A DNA stretch of 64,000 bases. It comes from Folioceros fuciformis (Eukaryota; Anthocerotophyta; Anthocerotopsida; Anthocerotales). The stretch spans positions 62,001 to 126,000 of the forward strand of contig JBNGIO010006037.1 of assembly GCA_049999805.1 (NCBI GenBank), in the 5' to 3' direction. A program made the position numbers and the translations under genes. Positions 1-13,251 of this stretch are shown here, in pieces. The notes below the pieces were generated by a model. That model was not told the DNA's origin and searched no databases. It worked only from the letters and a program-made list of their open reading frames with translations. The number at the start of each line of letters is the position of its first letter. Position 1 is the stretch's first letter.

Positions 1-3000
1 GCATATATCCCTGCCACCGGATGAGAACGTTGACAGTAGTCAGCAAAAACAATTTGCTCCCAGTCGCACAGCACGTCTGCTGATTTCTCACTTGGAGAAC
101 ATGGACGAAAATAATGTTTCGAGTTAGTAACGCAAAACAGCGCACTTTGTTTTAGAGCTAGTCGTGTGACATTGTGAAAAATCAATGGAAATGAGTCAGT
201 TCAAGTTTTCACGAACCTTGGCAACTGTGTAAGCCCCAATATCCGTAAGTCCTTTTGCCGCCTCAAGATAGATGTGTGCTCTTTCAGCATCAAGTTGGGT
301 GGCAAGGAAGAGTCCTGACTGACGCGGAGCAATGTCAGGGACACGTTTATTGAGCATACCCTGAATTTTATTGAAAAATAAGAGACGCCTTTTGACAACG
401 TCATCCCATGCTTCAACTCCCCCCATCTGAGCTGAAGGCCATCGGTTTTTCCATTTCATGAGCAGTCTGCCTCAAAAACACGAGATTGTCAGTAAGGTAA
501 CACAGATGAGGCAGAAGAAGAACAACAAACGCTGAGAAGGCTCGTACTGATGCNNNNNNNNNNNNNNNNNNNNNNNNNNNNNNNNNNNNNNNNNNNNNNN
601 NNNNNNNNNNNNNNNNNNNNNNNNNNNNNNNNNNNNNNNNNNNNNNNNNNNNNTACTGATGCAGCTCATCTTGATTCTCCCTTGTCAGATACTCGATAAA
701 CTCCTCATGTTCAACAATCTTTTGTAGCTGCTGCACCTGAAGATGCCGGCTCCCAACTGCCAAAGGATGCAGCCGAGTCCAATTCCTTGTGAAAATTTTG
801 TAACATTCTGTCAAGTAGAGACGAGCACGATCAAATTGATCACTAGCAGTTGCTAGATGCAGAAGCTCGATGCTAAAGTTTTCAAGCAGAAAAGCCTCCC
901 TTGCTGGATTTTCCAGTGACTTCTGAACAAATTTCATCAGCTGTGAGTGAAAGCTTGTAAGTTTTGCAGCTCCTCTTACAAACAATCCTAAGTGTGGCTC
1001 CTTAAGCTTCGAGTCCCACAACTTTTCAACTGTCTGATCATCAATTTCCTCTCCTATCTCGTAAATTGATTCCTGCGTCAAAGTTTGCCAGTTGTTCAAC
1101 TCCATCAAGCATGTGCGACGTTGTCGATCCCATATATCAATCTCAGATGTGGAGATTCGACCACCACCCAATGCTGTCGTAGAATCTGGATGGCAGCTTT
1201 AGTGAGATCGTCAGCAAAAAACGAACTCAAGTGAGACAACATCCCTCAGTACTCCCGAGAGCGTAACGACTTGTCTCACAGGACAACAGATTCCAACAGC
1301 AGCTGGGGGCCTTACCAGTATGGCTCTCCAGCTGATCAACTTGGTCGAGATACGTATCGTAAAGAGCTAAAGCCCTGCTGTAATCACCTTCAAGCTGTGC
1401 TTCTAACGCATGCTTGGTTCTGTTCAGCTTGGCAATATGTTTTTGGTACAGTGCCAGGACTATGTCTGCCTCCCCAACAGACTCATACAGATGAGCAAGC
1501 TCCAACCATGCCTCATCCACAGAGGGTTGAGAATGCGATACTTGTCCTACTATCCCCTTGTGTCGTTTGCTGTTTTGTACAGGGGCAGGTCCTCCGTCAT
1601 AGCAGACCTGACTTTCGAGAAGCATTATGCCAGAGTGAAAGTTGCGGGATTTAGAGCTTGCACATCCTACAAGCTCTGGTCTTATCCAGATGCTCGGATC
1701 CTCCAGGCAAAGAGAGTGTAAGCAAGCAACAAATGAGATTCCATGATGCGTTTGTGCTAAAGCAGCTTCAATTCCAAGTTTCAACTGAGCCTTCAGTCCC
1801 TGTCCTGTATCTTGGATTTGATTTGCAGGAAGAGACAGAACTGCTCTACTTAATATCTTAAAGGTGAGCCTTGCAAATGTTGTGTCTCTCCCTGCCAAAG
1901 CTGCTAGCAATTTTATAACGTCCTCATTCTTTATTTGAATGTCCGGTAACTCCCCTGCCATAACCACATGGTCATACGCATTACGTGATAAAATAAGGAA
2001 GCATGACTCTACCAGACAAGGGAGAATATCTGATACTATGTGGAGGAAAGCATCCAGAGCAATGGTCTCTTCGTGCCAATGTTTCAGTCACATATGTGGT
2101 CAAAGACAGAGCAGGGTTGCCAATTTATCCACGTTCAATAGAATCAGCAATTTTGGCTTATTTTATACTCACCACTACGATACTGACGCATCATATGCAC
2201 CTTGTTGGATCGCTCTAATGTTTGTTGATGGTGACGAGCTTCCCTCCGTCTATCTGCATTCTGCTTACCCCGAATAGCACTTGCACGCACAACACTCGAA
2301 TGCTGAACCCTCTTTAAGTTTGCTGCTGAGTTCACTATTGCAATCGAATCCTCTCCTTGCCCAGTTGGAGTTTGGGACAGTGCAAATAGGGAGCTCCCAG
2401 CAGTTTCGAATGAGTCTGGAGATGGAGACTCTATCTGAGACAATGACAATGAAAATGATGGTGCTATTGTAGCTCGAATCATCCCTGGCTTCCCAACTAC
2501 TTGCATGCCGCCTCTTTCAGAAGACTGAGGGAGGCCATCTCTCTCTATTGAGCTCAGAGACAATTGTGTAGCAGAGAAGAGAGGTGTCATTGGGAGGCTT
2601 CCACCTTGCCAAGAGGTATTAATAGATTGCTCATGAAACTCACAATCAGAAAGAGGTGCATCAAATATTGGTCGAGTATAATCCACTGATTCCTTGCAAA
2701 GCTACAATAGCACAATCATTATTGGGTGAGTGCACAATACTACAGACATTTTGGTCCTACTCAACCAAAAATATTCCAAGTCAGCTTCAGTCACATTCGC
2801 TGAAGGACGGTCACTAATTTCTCACCTGCAAGAGAAGAGCATCCGTGTACTGGGCCCACTGTTCCTCAAGTACAGGGTCATACATTTTGCTCAGCAACTC
2901 CGTGAAACGCTGTGTCAGATCTGATGACAGTTTGGAATGCCAGAAACTTTGCACAAAGTACCTGATCGAATCTGCCCCGTCACAAAGGCCCCAAAGCAAG

Positions 3001-6000
3001 TAATGGACAACAGTTTGTTCATTCTTCATTCTCTTACAGTCATAGAGGAATACGAGCACATCATAGAACTTCTTTCGACAATCTGCATTCTCATGCTTGC
3101 TAAATGTTGCACAGAGGACGGGAAGAACCTTCTCCAGAATGAGTTCTATCCGCATATCCTGTAGCATCTGTGATAACAGATCCAGTCCTTTAAGCTGAGC
3201 GGTTTCATCTCTGTGAACAAGAAGATGGGAGAAAATTGGTGCTATTGTGCTAGAAAGACTGCGGAGACACTGAGGATGTCTCAGAAGAATGTCAAGAGCA
3301 ATTGTCTGATACGCCCCATGCAAACGGGGCAACAGATCAATAACCATACTCACATACTGCTCGAGAAAGAAAGGGAAACGCAAGGTAGCTTTGTTCAGAA
3401 TATTTAGAAACCGTTCAAAGTCAGATGACTTAAAATGAGAATGAAGTAATCTCTTTAAAGAAGATTCTAACACATCGCCGTCCCTATTAGAATTCGTTTC
3501 ATTTCGTTGCTTCATGGCCATTCCCAGGAGTTCTGCTGACGCCTCATAAATGTCCTTTGACCTACTGCTGAGGTTGACAATCAAGGCCTGGTACATGTCC
3601 TCCTCTGTGCATGCTGCTTGGGGATCAAAGGGGGGGAGCCCACACGCCACAATGGTACCCAAAAGCTGTAGGCCAGCAGATTTTCGTATCAAGTTAGGCT
3701 TGTCATTGGTATTTGTGCTCCTCCCTCCAGCAACAATGTGGTCATAGACGATTGCAAAATCAATGTGGATGTAGTCCTTCCAGGTTCCCATGAATAGCCG
3801 AATAATAGATATATTTCCTCTAAGAACAGGTCTAGATTCATGCACTGCGACGCGCATCAAATGATTTACCAAGTTCGACCCAACTACAGCATCGGGGGGA
3901 CTTGGAAGTTCCCACTGTAGCAGGCAGACACACATTTCTCGCAGGATGTAGTGAAACCTCGTCCCACCAGTTTTTGAGGGGTCACGGATGATGGCCATTA
4001 CAAACGGACGGAACCATTCTGCAGCATATGGAGCAAAGACGGCACTGAACTTCGTCACCAGCTTCACAAGAAACAGACGAACATTGCTATGTGTGGCCAA
4101 ACTGTTCAACGATGAGTGTAATGCCCGCATCCACTCTGGCATCTGCTCACGGTTAGATCGATGGCTATCAAACTTTGTATGCAGGTGGTCTATTAACCTC
4201 GAAACAACTCCCATACTTGAATGCCTGTCAAAGTCATCATTCAAGCTATCCGTCCCTATCACCACCTGATTGCTGGGGGCACCTGGCTCTCCTTCACTAC
4301 GGATCGCTGCAGCCGTGCTTGGCTCCGGACCATCCTCTCTCCTGTTTTCCGTCAAAAACGTTCCTATGACTGCTGGTTCCTGGCTCAAGGCACTGCCAAT
4401 AATGTACTGTGAGGACAGTGTTCCAGATATGCTCTCTAGCCCGTTTGTTCCATGTTTTCTTCCACTCTGCAGACCTCTCACAGCCTCGAATGACGCTTCC
4501 AGGGAACTGGTTTCGACAGGAAGATTATCATACACCTTGCTGCAGTCCACTAAATGCTGCCATAATGAACCTAAGGTGCCACCCTCTTTGAACAAAAACA
4601 CTGAGAAGAACTTCTCGTTTTCTTGAGTCCGAGATATAATTGCAGCCAAACAGTTATAAGCAGCAACATGAAGATCCCGCCAAAGAGGCACGTTCTTTTC
4701 CAAAGGATCATTTTTGGCTCGTGCATCCTCATTAGCAAGTTTCATCAGTCTATTATTCGGAACCACAGGAGTAATTGTATCTCTTATTAGCGGTTCCTCA
4801 GCATGGATGAACAAGAGTTCCAAGATGTTATAATAACAGATTCTGACAATCAGGTACTCTTCCTCCTTTTCAGCATCCACACTGTTTATGCTGCCGATCT
4901 GCTTGCCAAGCTCATGTACAAAGGCCTGGATGTGTTCTGCATACCATCTTACAACCTGAGGAGGGGAGCAGGTACGCACAAGAGGAGGAAATACAACTGT
5001 TGCAATGGCTCTTCTCAAAGAAGTTGGTTGCCTTGAATCTGTCATTACACCATGGCACGAACTAAGAGCATCAACCTGTTTCCCATCTATGCCTGTTCCA
5101 AAGGAATGGAGTGCTTCGGACACTTTGTTTGCAGAAACTTTAGTGGGATACTGCAAAATTGGAAAGAGAACTTCCAGAAGCTCAAGCTTCTTGCTTGCAG
5201 AGATCCCACGCAGGATCCTGTCCAAAATATTTTCATACCTAGTTCTCTGATGGGACTGAGGAGGTATGTCTTTCTCACCAACCAGCAGATAGTCTGCAAC
5301 AATTCCGGTCAAGGACCTCGCTACTTGAAGACCGAAGTCTTGGCCAATACTGTAAGAGAGAAAGAGAGGGACAAGCACAAGACAGTCGCATTTCAGGGTG
5401 AGTATGGAATCTCTCTCCGGTGAGCTCGATTCACTCTCTTTTAGGTGCGATGCATTCAAAAAGGAGAAAAAAGCATCCACAATAAACTGGGAAGACGGTG
5501 GGCCCAGCACTACATTATGCTGACAGTCAAGGATCATGAGCTTTCGTATTATCTCGAGAAAAAACTGCTTCTCAGACAGTCCTGAAGACTGAAAACAGCA
5601 GGGTTCAAGATAACCAACTTGATTCACAAACTCCACCAAGAAGCTGTGCTTGGTAATATCCTCGGACGATTTCAAAACCTCATCTAGGAGTGCATCCAGA
5701 AGCATTCTCGATGTCACATTGGCAACAGCTGATTGGAGTATTTTAGGCAAAGAAACCTTGTAGGCAAATTTCACCTGCTGAATAATGATCTTTCTGAAAT
5801 TGACGTAGAAGATATTTCCTGCTGTCAATTTCCTATCTGATTGGGTTTGAACTATCCTGTCATCAAAGACCAGTTCCAACAGTCGTTGCACTCTGATTCC
5901 CAGAATGCGCGATACTGTAAGCATATCCAATGCAACAGGCTCCAGGGCAGGGGGGCAGTCTCTTTCCATCTCGAAAACTGATAGCATAAGCTGCTCTCCA

Positions 6001-9000
6001 ATTTTTTGTCTCTCAGCTTCGTCAAGAGATGAGGACAAAATCCGCGCTCGATGCATCAGCTGTAGTCCTTTCAGCAGATTCTTAAGGTCTGCCAAGCTTT
6101 CCTCTGTCTGCGCAGCAGCGTCAAGTGATAAGTGCCATGTTTCTCTCTTCATGTATTGCCTTAGGTGATCTATTACGCCTGACTTCATAGTAGGGGGTCC
6201 ATAACCCATTAGTTGAACAGCAGTGCTAGCCACCTCATCTTCGCTCTGAACGCTCAAAGATATGACACCCAGCTGCCTTGGTTTCACAAAAAGTAAAGCC
6301 AGGAAATGGTGGAAGTTGGGGTCACCTGTTGGAATTATTGGTTCTCCATTTGACAACATATCAGATTCAGATGAGAGCACTGACTTCTTCACTTCTAGTT
6401 CAAGCTTACAAACTTCCAGACAAAACTGTAAAAAGTACTTCACAGTGGAATATTTCAATCTCAAGTGAGTATCTCTTTCTGCTGGGGTAAGAGCCATGAT
6501 GACATGGTCATTTTGTCCACTCAGCATGCACTCAAGATATTTGGGTATCTCGGCAAGAGTTCCCATGCCCTGCAACCTTTCTCCGCCCACCAATTTCCCT
6601 TGTAGGGCCCACGTAAGCCAATGCCAAGACCTTGAGAGATCTCCGAGCCATGCTTTCACTTGAGAAAGTGAGGACATTGCCAGAAAAGATTCTGGAAGCC
6701 TTTCAACTACGTCAAATGAATCAAGCTTGACACGAGATTCGTCTTGTAGAACAAACCAACTTGCTGCTGAGCCACCTGCACAGCACAGAAGTTTGAAACT
6801 AAACGATCCACGAATTTCTGAACCAGAACCAGATAAAGGAGCGAGGGACAAGGACCAAGGCAGGGGCCTCGAATACTGTGGCACTATATTCTAGCTGATA
6901 CCTGGAAGAGACAGGCAGATCGAAGAAAATAGGTGCATACACCTCAAACGACACTTCTCTTGCGGTCTCCCTGTCTCTAGAAATAGCCATCCCAGGAAAT
7001 CATCGACGGTTTGAAAAAGGAGCCGGTGCTTGTTCTTTTCTTGCAGAGACGCGAGCGATAGCTTGATCAACTTTTCCAGGTAACCAAGTGCCCTGTTAAG
7101 CTGCTTCACCGTTCCTGTTCAAGTAAAGTCATGGTCAGACGGGCATGCAGCGAGCTTAACTATGACCATCAGATACATTGTCCCAGACTGCAAACTCACC
7201 TATCTGCTCACTGTCACTTTCAGCAAGGCGCAGGCTTTTAACAGCATAAAAAGTAAACTCAAGGATATGCCGCCCAACAATGCTATTGTTTTGCCTAAGC
7301 ACTGGATACATGCACTGTGCAGCCATAGCAGCACCCAGACGGTGGTAGGCATTTGGGTGGTCAAGGCGGTTGTATATGCGGCGCAGCATGGATGTAACAT
7401 TCACAAAGTTGTCAACCTCTACAGGAGAATGTCGAACAGACCACCGCAGGAACTCCCCAAAGCAGTTGGCACAAAATTCTCTGCACACCCAACGATCCGA
7501 TTGACCTTGGATGTTGCAACTGGTAGCTCAATAGGATGCAACATGAGGGATCCATGATGACAGACCTCAGGGAGCCATTCTCAGCTTGAACTAATCCATC
7601 TAGAATGCTGTCCAGAAGAGCCATTGCATCGGGGTTCTCTTTGTTGACATTGCTAGTCAGCCAGTGAATAAGCTGCTTACAGAACTCCTGAAAAATTTGC
7701 CGCGTAACCTAAACATTCAAAACCTTTAAGCGTCAGTATAACCAAAACAATCAGGACGTTCAAGAGCCCGTGTGTTCCACACATACTGCGAACTTATACT
7801 CTTGTCCGCAAGCTAAGTCCGTCCGGTCAAACTTGGCAATATCTTGAAAGGAACGGGCAGAGATGCATTACTGCTGTATGGAGTAGACATCTACCAGATC
7901 CACATCTGTGGCCAGCTGTAGAATGCTAGGGAACACCCTTCTATAAATCTTATCAAATGGCACCTGCAACAACCAAGCACACTTCAATCCATCGAGTAGT
8001 GTATTCAGAGAAATGTCTTCAACTGGATCGTACTAGCAAAAGACGTAGCTGGGTCGTACTCTCTCTGAGTTTGCAGCTCTCGTTTGCAAGGGGCCCTTTG
8101 CTGCACTCCCTAGCATCACGAGGCAAAGGGCATGAAGGAGTTCACAAGCAGTGATCTTTGTTCTTCTGTCACTAGAGAAAAGTCCAAGTTCCATCACTCT
8201 TGGTAGTAACGTATCTGCAGGACACGCACTCTGTGAGCAAACGTTCGATACTACAAATTGCATGCACTCGATCTCCTCTAAGCATGCACCAAGCACCCGT
8301 CACCATAACACGAATCTCTCCAGATCAGGGATTTTTCGCCCACCACCATTGATTCCTACCAGATTCTGAATGGAGGTGGCTTACCAAGCCAAATATCAGG
8401 TTTTACATCCTTGAATGGAAGGACATACTTCACACGATCACCAGAGTCCCAAGAAAGTCCACCAGGTCCGGCAATTTGCAGATGATTGGAACCTGTTACC
8501 AGGTAATGCGCAAATCTGCCAATGCGGCCAAGAAATTGCTGAACCCTGACTTGGATTTTCTGAAAAGGCTCCGGCTGCCAATCAATGACAAATGCTTGTA
8601 AGTACCAGCATGTAAGGTGCAACAAAATCTCTGCCCTCTTTCACTGAGAACGTTCTACCTCTATCCTCTGCTTCGCTGATTGCGCTGTTATGCTTTTGGT
8701 GCTCTTCAAAGAAGAACCTTGTTGTTTAGCTACATCAGGATCATCTGACGAGGATTCCACCTCAATTAAGTAGTCACCTAACCAGGGGACAATCCTGTGC
8801 AGGTAAAACTCGAACTCTCTTGGTCGCAACAACTGCAGCCTTTCCAGTGCATCAATAGCAACCATAGCCAGGGGGTTATATGTGTTGCGATGTAAAGGAA
8901 GAGTACCAATCTATCAGGCTGCATACTGCCCGCGAAAGAGACTACAATGCACTAGACCCTGTCTTGCTGATTCAGTCACCTTGACCACAAGCCTCACAGA

Positions 9001-12000
9001 TCTGCTTAGATACAACACCCAAAAGTAACCACAACACATACAACACATACAACACCCAAAAGTAACCACAAAAGGCAAAATAAAAGGATATCTTAGGCCA
9101 ATTCTCAAAGCATTGCGAAGTGGGACAACCATGGACGAGATCCCAATCAATTCAGGTGGTGAAGTTAGGCACAGACGCAGGCATGCAGCTAACAATTCGA
9201 GTTTGTATCGTCTGCTGGCTACTATGACTTCCTGCAAATACCGCTGAAATAATTCCTTGCAAAGCTGCCGGTCACTTGGTGGAGCAGGATACTTCAAAGC
9301 AGAACTTGAACTGAAAAAGCCCTCCTTGTCAGCAACACTTATAGTTACAGCTAGAAGCTTGTAGAAGCCGCTGATTAGAGGGTAATGACTAGAAAGTTCA
9401 ATCAAGCACTGGCTGAAGGTGTAAGTCCATTTCAAAAATAGAGGAGCGTTGCACCTGTCATCACAAGCCACACTGTTAAGCCAGAGAAAACAGTGTGGTC
9501 AGACTAACTGAGTGACTCGCCTATACCTAGAGAGAAGATCTTCAGTAAACTCCACCTACAGGCAGACAGCCAGAATTGTTAATACTACTTGACTTGATTG
9601 TACCTAGTTAAGCAAGACTTGTCAGACTCCACTTAGTTGTCCCCATAAACACTATACAGTTAGACATGTACCAGTTTCAGATACTTATGCATCTGGATAG
9701 CATCCTGTGGTTCTACCAGATCCATCTCTGCTTCTGGCTCCACATAACCACCTCCAGCTGCCTCTGCCGAGACACAATCAGAAACGTCAGAATCAGGATA
9801 CAATGAGCAAGAGCAACCCCACAAGTCTGCCGCTCCTCCATATTTAGGTTCAAAATGAAATGAGGGACAGCATAACCGATCCTCAGTTCTGTACCAAGAC
9901 CTAAAGTTCACGCAGCATCCAAGTGTACAGAGACGCCTCTTGGGCACCTTTACTTCTTTGACAGGAATTGTGGTTAACAGCAGACATGCCAAAGCCAAAA
10001 AACCAGACCTGATTCGCCCGCTTGAGATTCTATGCTTGTTGGCCTGACTCTGTACTTGATATTTAGCTCCATCATTAATTTGATAACACTTCGCATCATT
10101 GTGTCAAAGACTAATTCAATCACATAATTCCTGTTTCGACCAGGGTCTCTGATGCTTGAGAGGACAGGTTCCTCCACATCCTCTTCTGCATCTTCTTCTT
10201 TGTATTGTTCCGTTCTGTAGGTCAGTGGCAGTCCAACAGAGTCGAAGTCCATTACATGAGCCCAGAGGTCCACATAATGACGCCACAACTGATCCCCAAA
10301 CTCTACAGCTAGAGCTTCCCTAGGATCTGTGGCTCTTTCAAGCGAAGACCACACTGCACACAAAGTACCAACCATTACAAAAGAATGAAGACAAAGAGAG
10401 CTGCAATGGGGGAGCTTCCACAGCGGCTGGTATGCAGAGTTACTGACCAATATTGCTGAGGAATATTGTGAATATCGCCCCTTTGGAATAAAGAGCACCA
10501 AGCAGTCTTCGCAGGCTCAAATACACTGGTTTCTTCTGCTTCGGAAACAGACTAGGAAACTGGTAGAAGATGCTCCCGGTAATCTGCAAGCAACAAAGTT
10601 GGAGGAAAAGGTGTCAAGAAAGCAAGGTATTTTTTGTTTCCACATTGTTGTAGGAAAAATGGGGATACTGTGTCACAAATGATCACCAACCTCTGCAATA
10701 AAGGAAACCATGGAGTCTTCTATATCATCAAGTTCAACTATGATGTCAGCAAAAGATCCAATCAATGTGATAGAATATCCTAGAGAGCCATCCTGACCAT
10801 CCTTAGCCCTGCAGACTCGGATACATCATGTCACCATGGTCAGAACCGAAATGAAAGGGAACTAAGGATCCAGAACATATTCCGTGAAAGATGAAAGAAT
10901 TCTTTCTCCCAGCCAAGTAGACAGCAGTCAGCTGAAAAATCCGAACATGACAGAGTTGGAAGGGGTTGGCACCTGCGTGCAAAAGGTACAAGTCTGTGGA
11001 ATGCTTGTTTCAGGCTCTCCCTTCCGGAGTACTTCACAATTGCAGGTGACAACTTCCCCAGTGCACGAATTGCAACTGAAACAAGCTTGTGATGACTATC
11101 CTGAGACTGTAAGATCTCCAAAGTATCTTTCATGAAGCTCTGTCACAAATAACCAAGCAAGGATGCAGGAAGCACCATGAATTTTACGATGAGCACTAGG
11201 ATGTTTCCGAAATGAACTTCTCGACGATCAGACTTGGCATGGTGTAATCGGTCCATGGGAGGCTCTGGGGCATTACCTTATATATCTGAAGCGGATTGTG
11301 AATCCGCCCATCACCGGACGCTAAAGCGCTTCCAACCTGCAATTACACATTCAGTGAGTTGACCCAGCAACTCACAGTTTGTACTGCCATTGCTGCAAAA
11401 TGACAGACAGCATAGCCCATACATGGAATGGACTGGACACATACGGAAGTATGATTCTCTGAGCCACATTCCAAACAGGATACCAAGGGAGGCCCTCTAC
11501 CTCTGTAATAAATCCGTCAAATGCCAGGAGGGCTGCATCTCTCAGTCCTGCATTGTCATGCGTGCTGCAGAGGCAAACAGCAAGTGATATAGGAACAGTA
11601 TGTTAATTGTTAGCTACAAAACAATGCAGCAACTGACATAAGGAACCAATTTGGTATGGCAAGGGAACTAAATGGACTGATCACAAACCAGAGGAGGAAC
11701 ATGATTCCATACCAATAAGCCTGTAACCACGCCAAAATCGTGGTGCCATGTTCCAAAAGGCGCAGGCGAAAGAGAGCCGCATGCCGTGACAAAAGGTGAA
11801 GCGCAGCTGCGATCACAACGAAAGGGACCAGTTAGTGCACCCAGCCACCATCGGTGAGCAAATACCTGCTGACATCAAACTGGTGACATTTACCTTTCAC
11901 AACTTCATAGCGCTTCAAATCGTCTCGCACCAGCAGTAACTGCTGTAGGAAGCCGAAGATGAGCTTGGAATTCTCCACGGAGCCTGATTTCATTTCAAAG

Positions 12001-13117
12001 TTGATCAATTTGGAAGGACTCGCAGGCTGACCAGAAAGACTGAGGACCAAATCGAGAAAATGTTACATGGGAAAGATGCCCAGGGCAATCAATGTTAAGT
12101 GGGCAACGCAGTGGTCATGCCATTCAACAGCATCCAGAACCTCTTGTATTAGAGTCCTGTGGGTTATACTGCGATATTTACTCACCTCCTGCAGGTAAGT
12201 CATCATCAAACCATGTGAGAAGTGAGTCCAAACACTTGGTTGCCCCTGTGAGCAGGACGTAGGCAGGATCCTTCGTTTTTATACTCTCAGCAATATCCAG
12301 GCACAACTTCAAAACCTCTGCGGCATTCCCCTGTGTGAAGGCCTGCGGGAAGAACTCCACCAGGTAACCGAGAAGAACCAATATGTTGCTCTTCACTGTC
12401 CAAAACCGATACAAACAAGTGGCTTCCTCTGATATAAGCTCATGGATTATACCGAGACATGTCATGCACATGCACTGTCAAGCCAATTGAGCCACACAGT
12501 GAAAGGAGAAAATGAACCCGTGGCATCCTACATGTATTAGAAGCTTTGGCTCTCCTGAACTCTCTCAAAAGGAGCTGTACAAGTTGATAATCGACAGTAA
12601 AGTCGACAGTCTCGGGCTTCAGTAACCCCAGTTCGAACAACGCAATCAGCAAAGTCAAGCACGCTGATTGCACGGACTTCGACTCGTCCCTAGCAAAAAT
12701 GCTGAGACTCCTTTCCTACATCACCATGACATCCAATCCACGCCTCAGACTGCGTTCATCGCACGAGGCCAGCTGTGCAGCCATGGGACTACACATCACC
12801 TTAATTACACGAGCATAAGGCATCGATTTCTCCCCAATCTCTCTGACAAAATCCGCCAGAAACTCCAACATATACTCCCGCCCCTTCTGAGCCTCTCTAT
12901 CCTTGAGATGCATGAGACACTCAACCAGGCTGAGAAGCCCATCCTCCTCCTCGAAAATCACAGCGCACGCAAGCGCCACGTCCTTGGAAGACCCCAGGCC
13001 CTTGCTCACGTCCCGCAGGTCCTCCACCAGAGGCTTGAAGTCCACGACAAAGCCAGTCCTGGACGTCTCAGCCTCGCGCCTCAAGGAGGCGATGCACTTG
13101 GCCAATTCCTTGTCCAT
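1..13117 (-). CDS. PRKDC: DNA-dependent protein kinase catalytic subunit (DNA-PKcs), N-terminal three quarters, partial at window edge
   Basis: This is a giant HEAT-repeat protein of the PIKK family that acts with Ku in non-homologous end joining. It starts at the ATG at 13115-13117 and is read leftward through many exons: 12725-13117, pieces near 12450-12670, 12180-12440, 11830-12050, 9990-10500, 9090-9470, 8640-8865, 8360-8620, 8040-8290, 7410-7620, 7160-7490 and 6890-7110, one very long open stretch at about 2814-6884, then 2144-2686, 1200-1970, 690-1170, about 210-470 and a last piece at about 1-105. Family landmarks seen in order include PLISGFYKLL (9350), ITACELLHALCLVMLG (8150), LDHPNAYHRLGA (7350), WRDLHVAAYNCL (4650), CGLPPFDPQ (3620), PLSDCEFHEQSI (2640), GELPDIQIKNEDVI (1940) and EAWDDVV (400). 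By alignment from memory with the vertebrate protein the last residues fall at the start of the FAT region, so the kinase domain lies beyond base 1. Exon joins in the 9.5-12 kb part are not all resolved. The identity is very secure; kinase activity cannot be judged here. Confidence 0.93.
554..653. other. assembly gap of 100 N inside a DNA-PKcs intron
   Basis: A run of exactly 100 N. The nine bases just left of it (tactgatgc) are repeated just right of it, so the two contig ends appear to overlap and no sequence need be missing. Collapsing the overlap gives a normal intron of about 90 bases in DNA-PKcs and a good protein join. Confidence 0.9.
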
Positions 13118-13251
13118 CGCTGCGCATGCTTCGCCCCACAGACTAGCTTGTCTCGCGAGCGCTACGCTACTATGTAATTCAGTGTCACATTCCGTCCCGC
13201 GAGACTATGTTTGTTTACCCGCGCTCGCTCAACCAGGAACGCTTGGATTTT
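13118..13251. other. DNA-PKcs 5' flank
   Basis: Short non-coding stretch between the DNA-PKcs start codon and the 3' end of the decayed NRPD2 copy. It must hold the DNA-PKcs 5' leader and perhaps part of its promoter. I see no recognisable motif in it. Confidence 0.5.
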
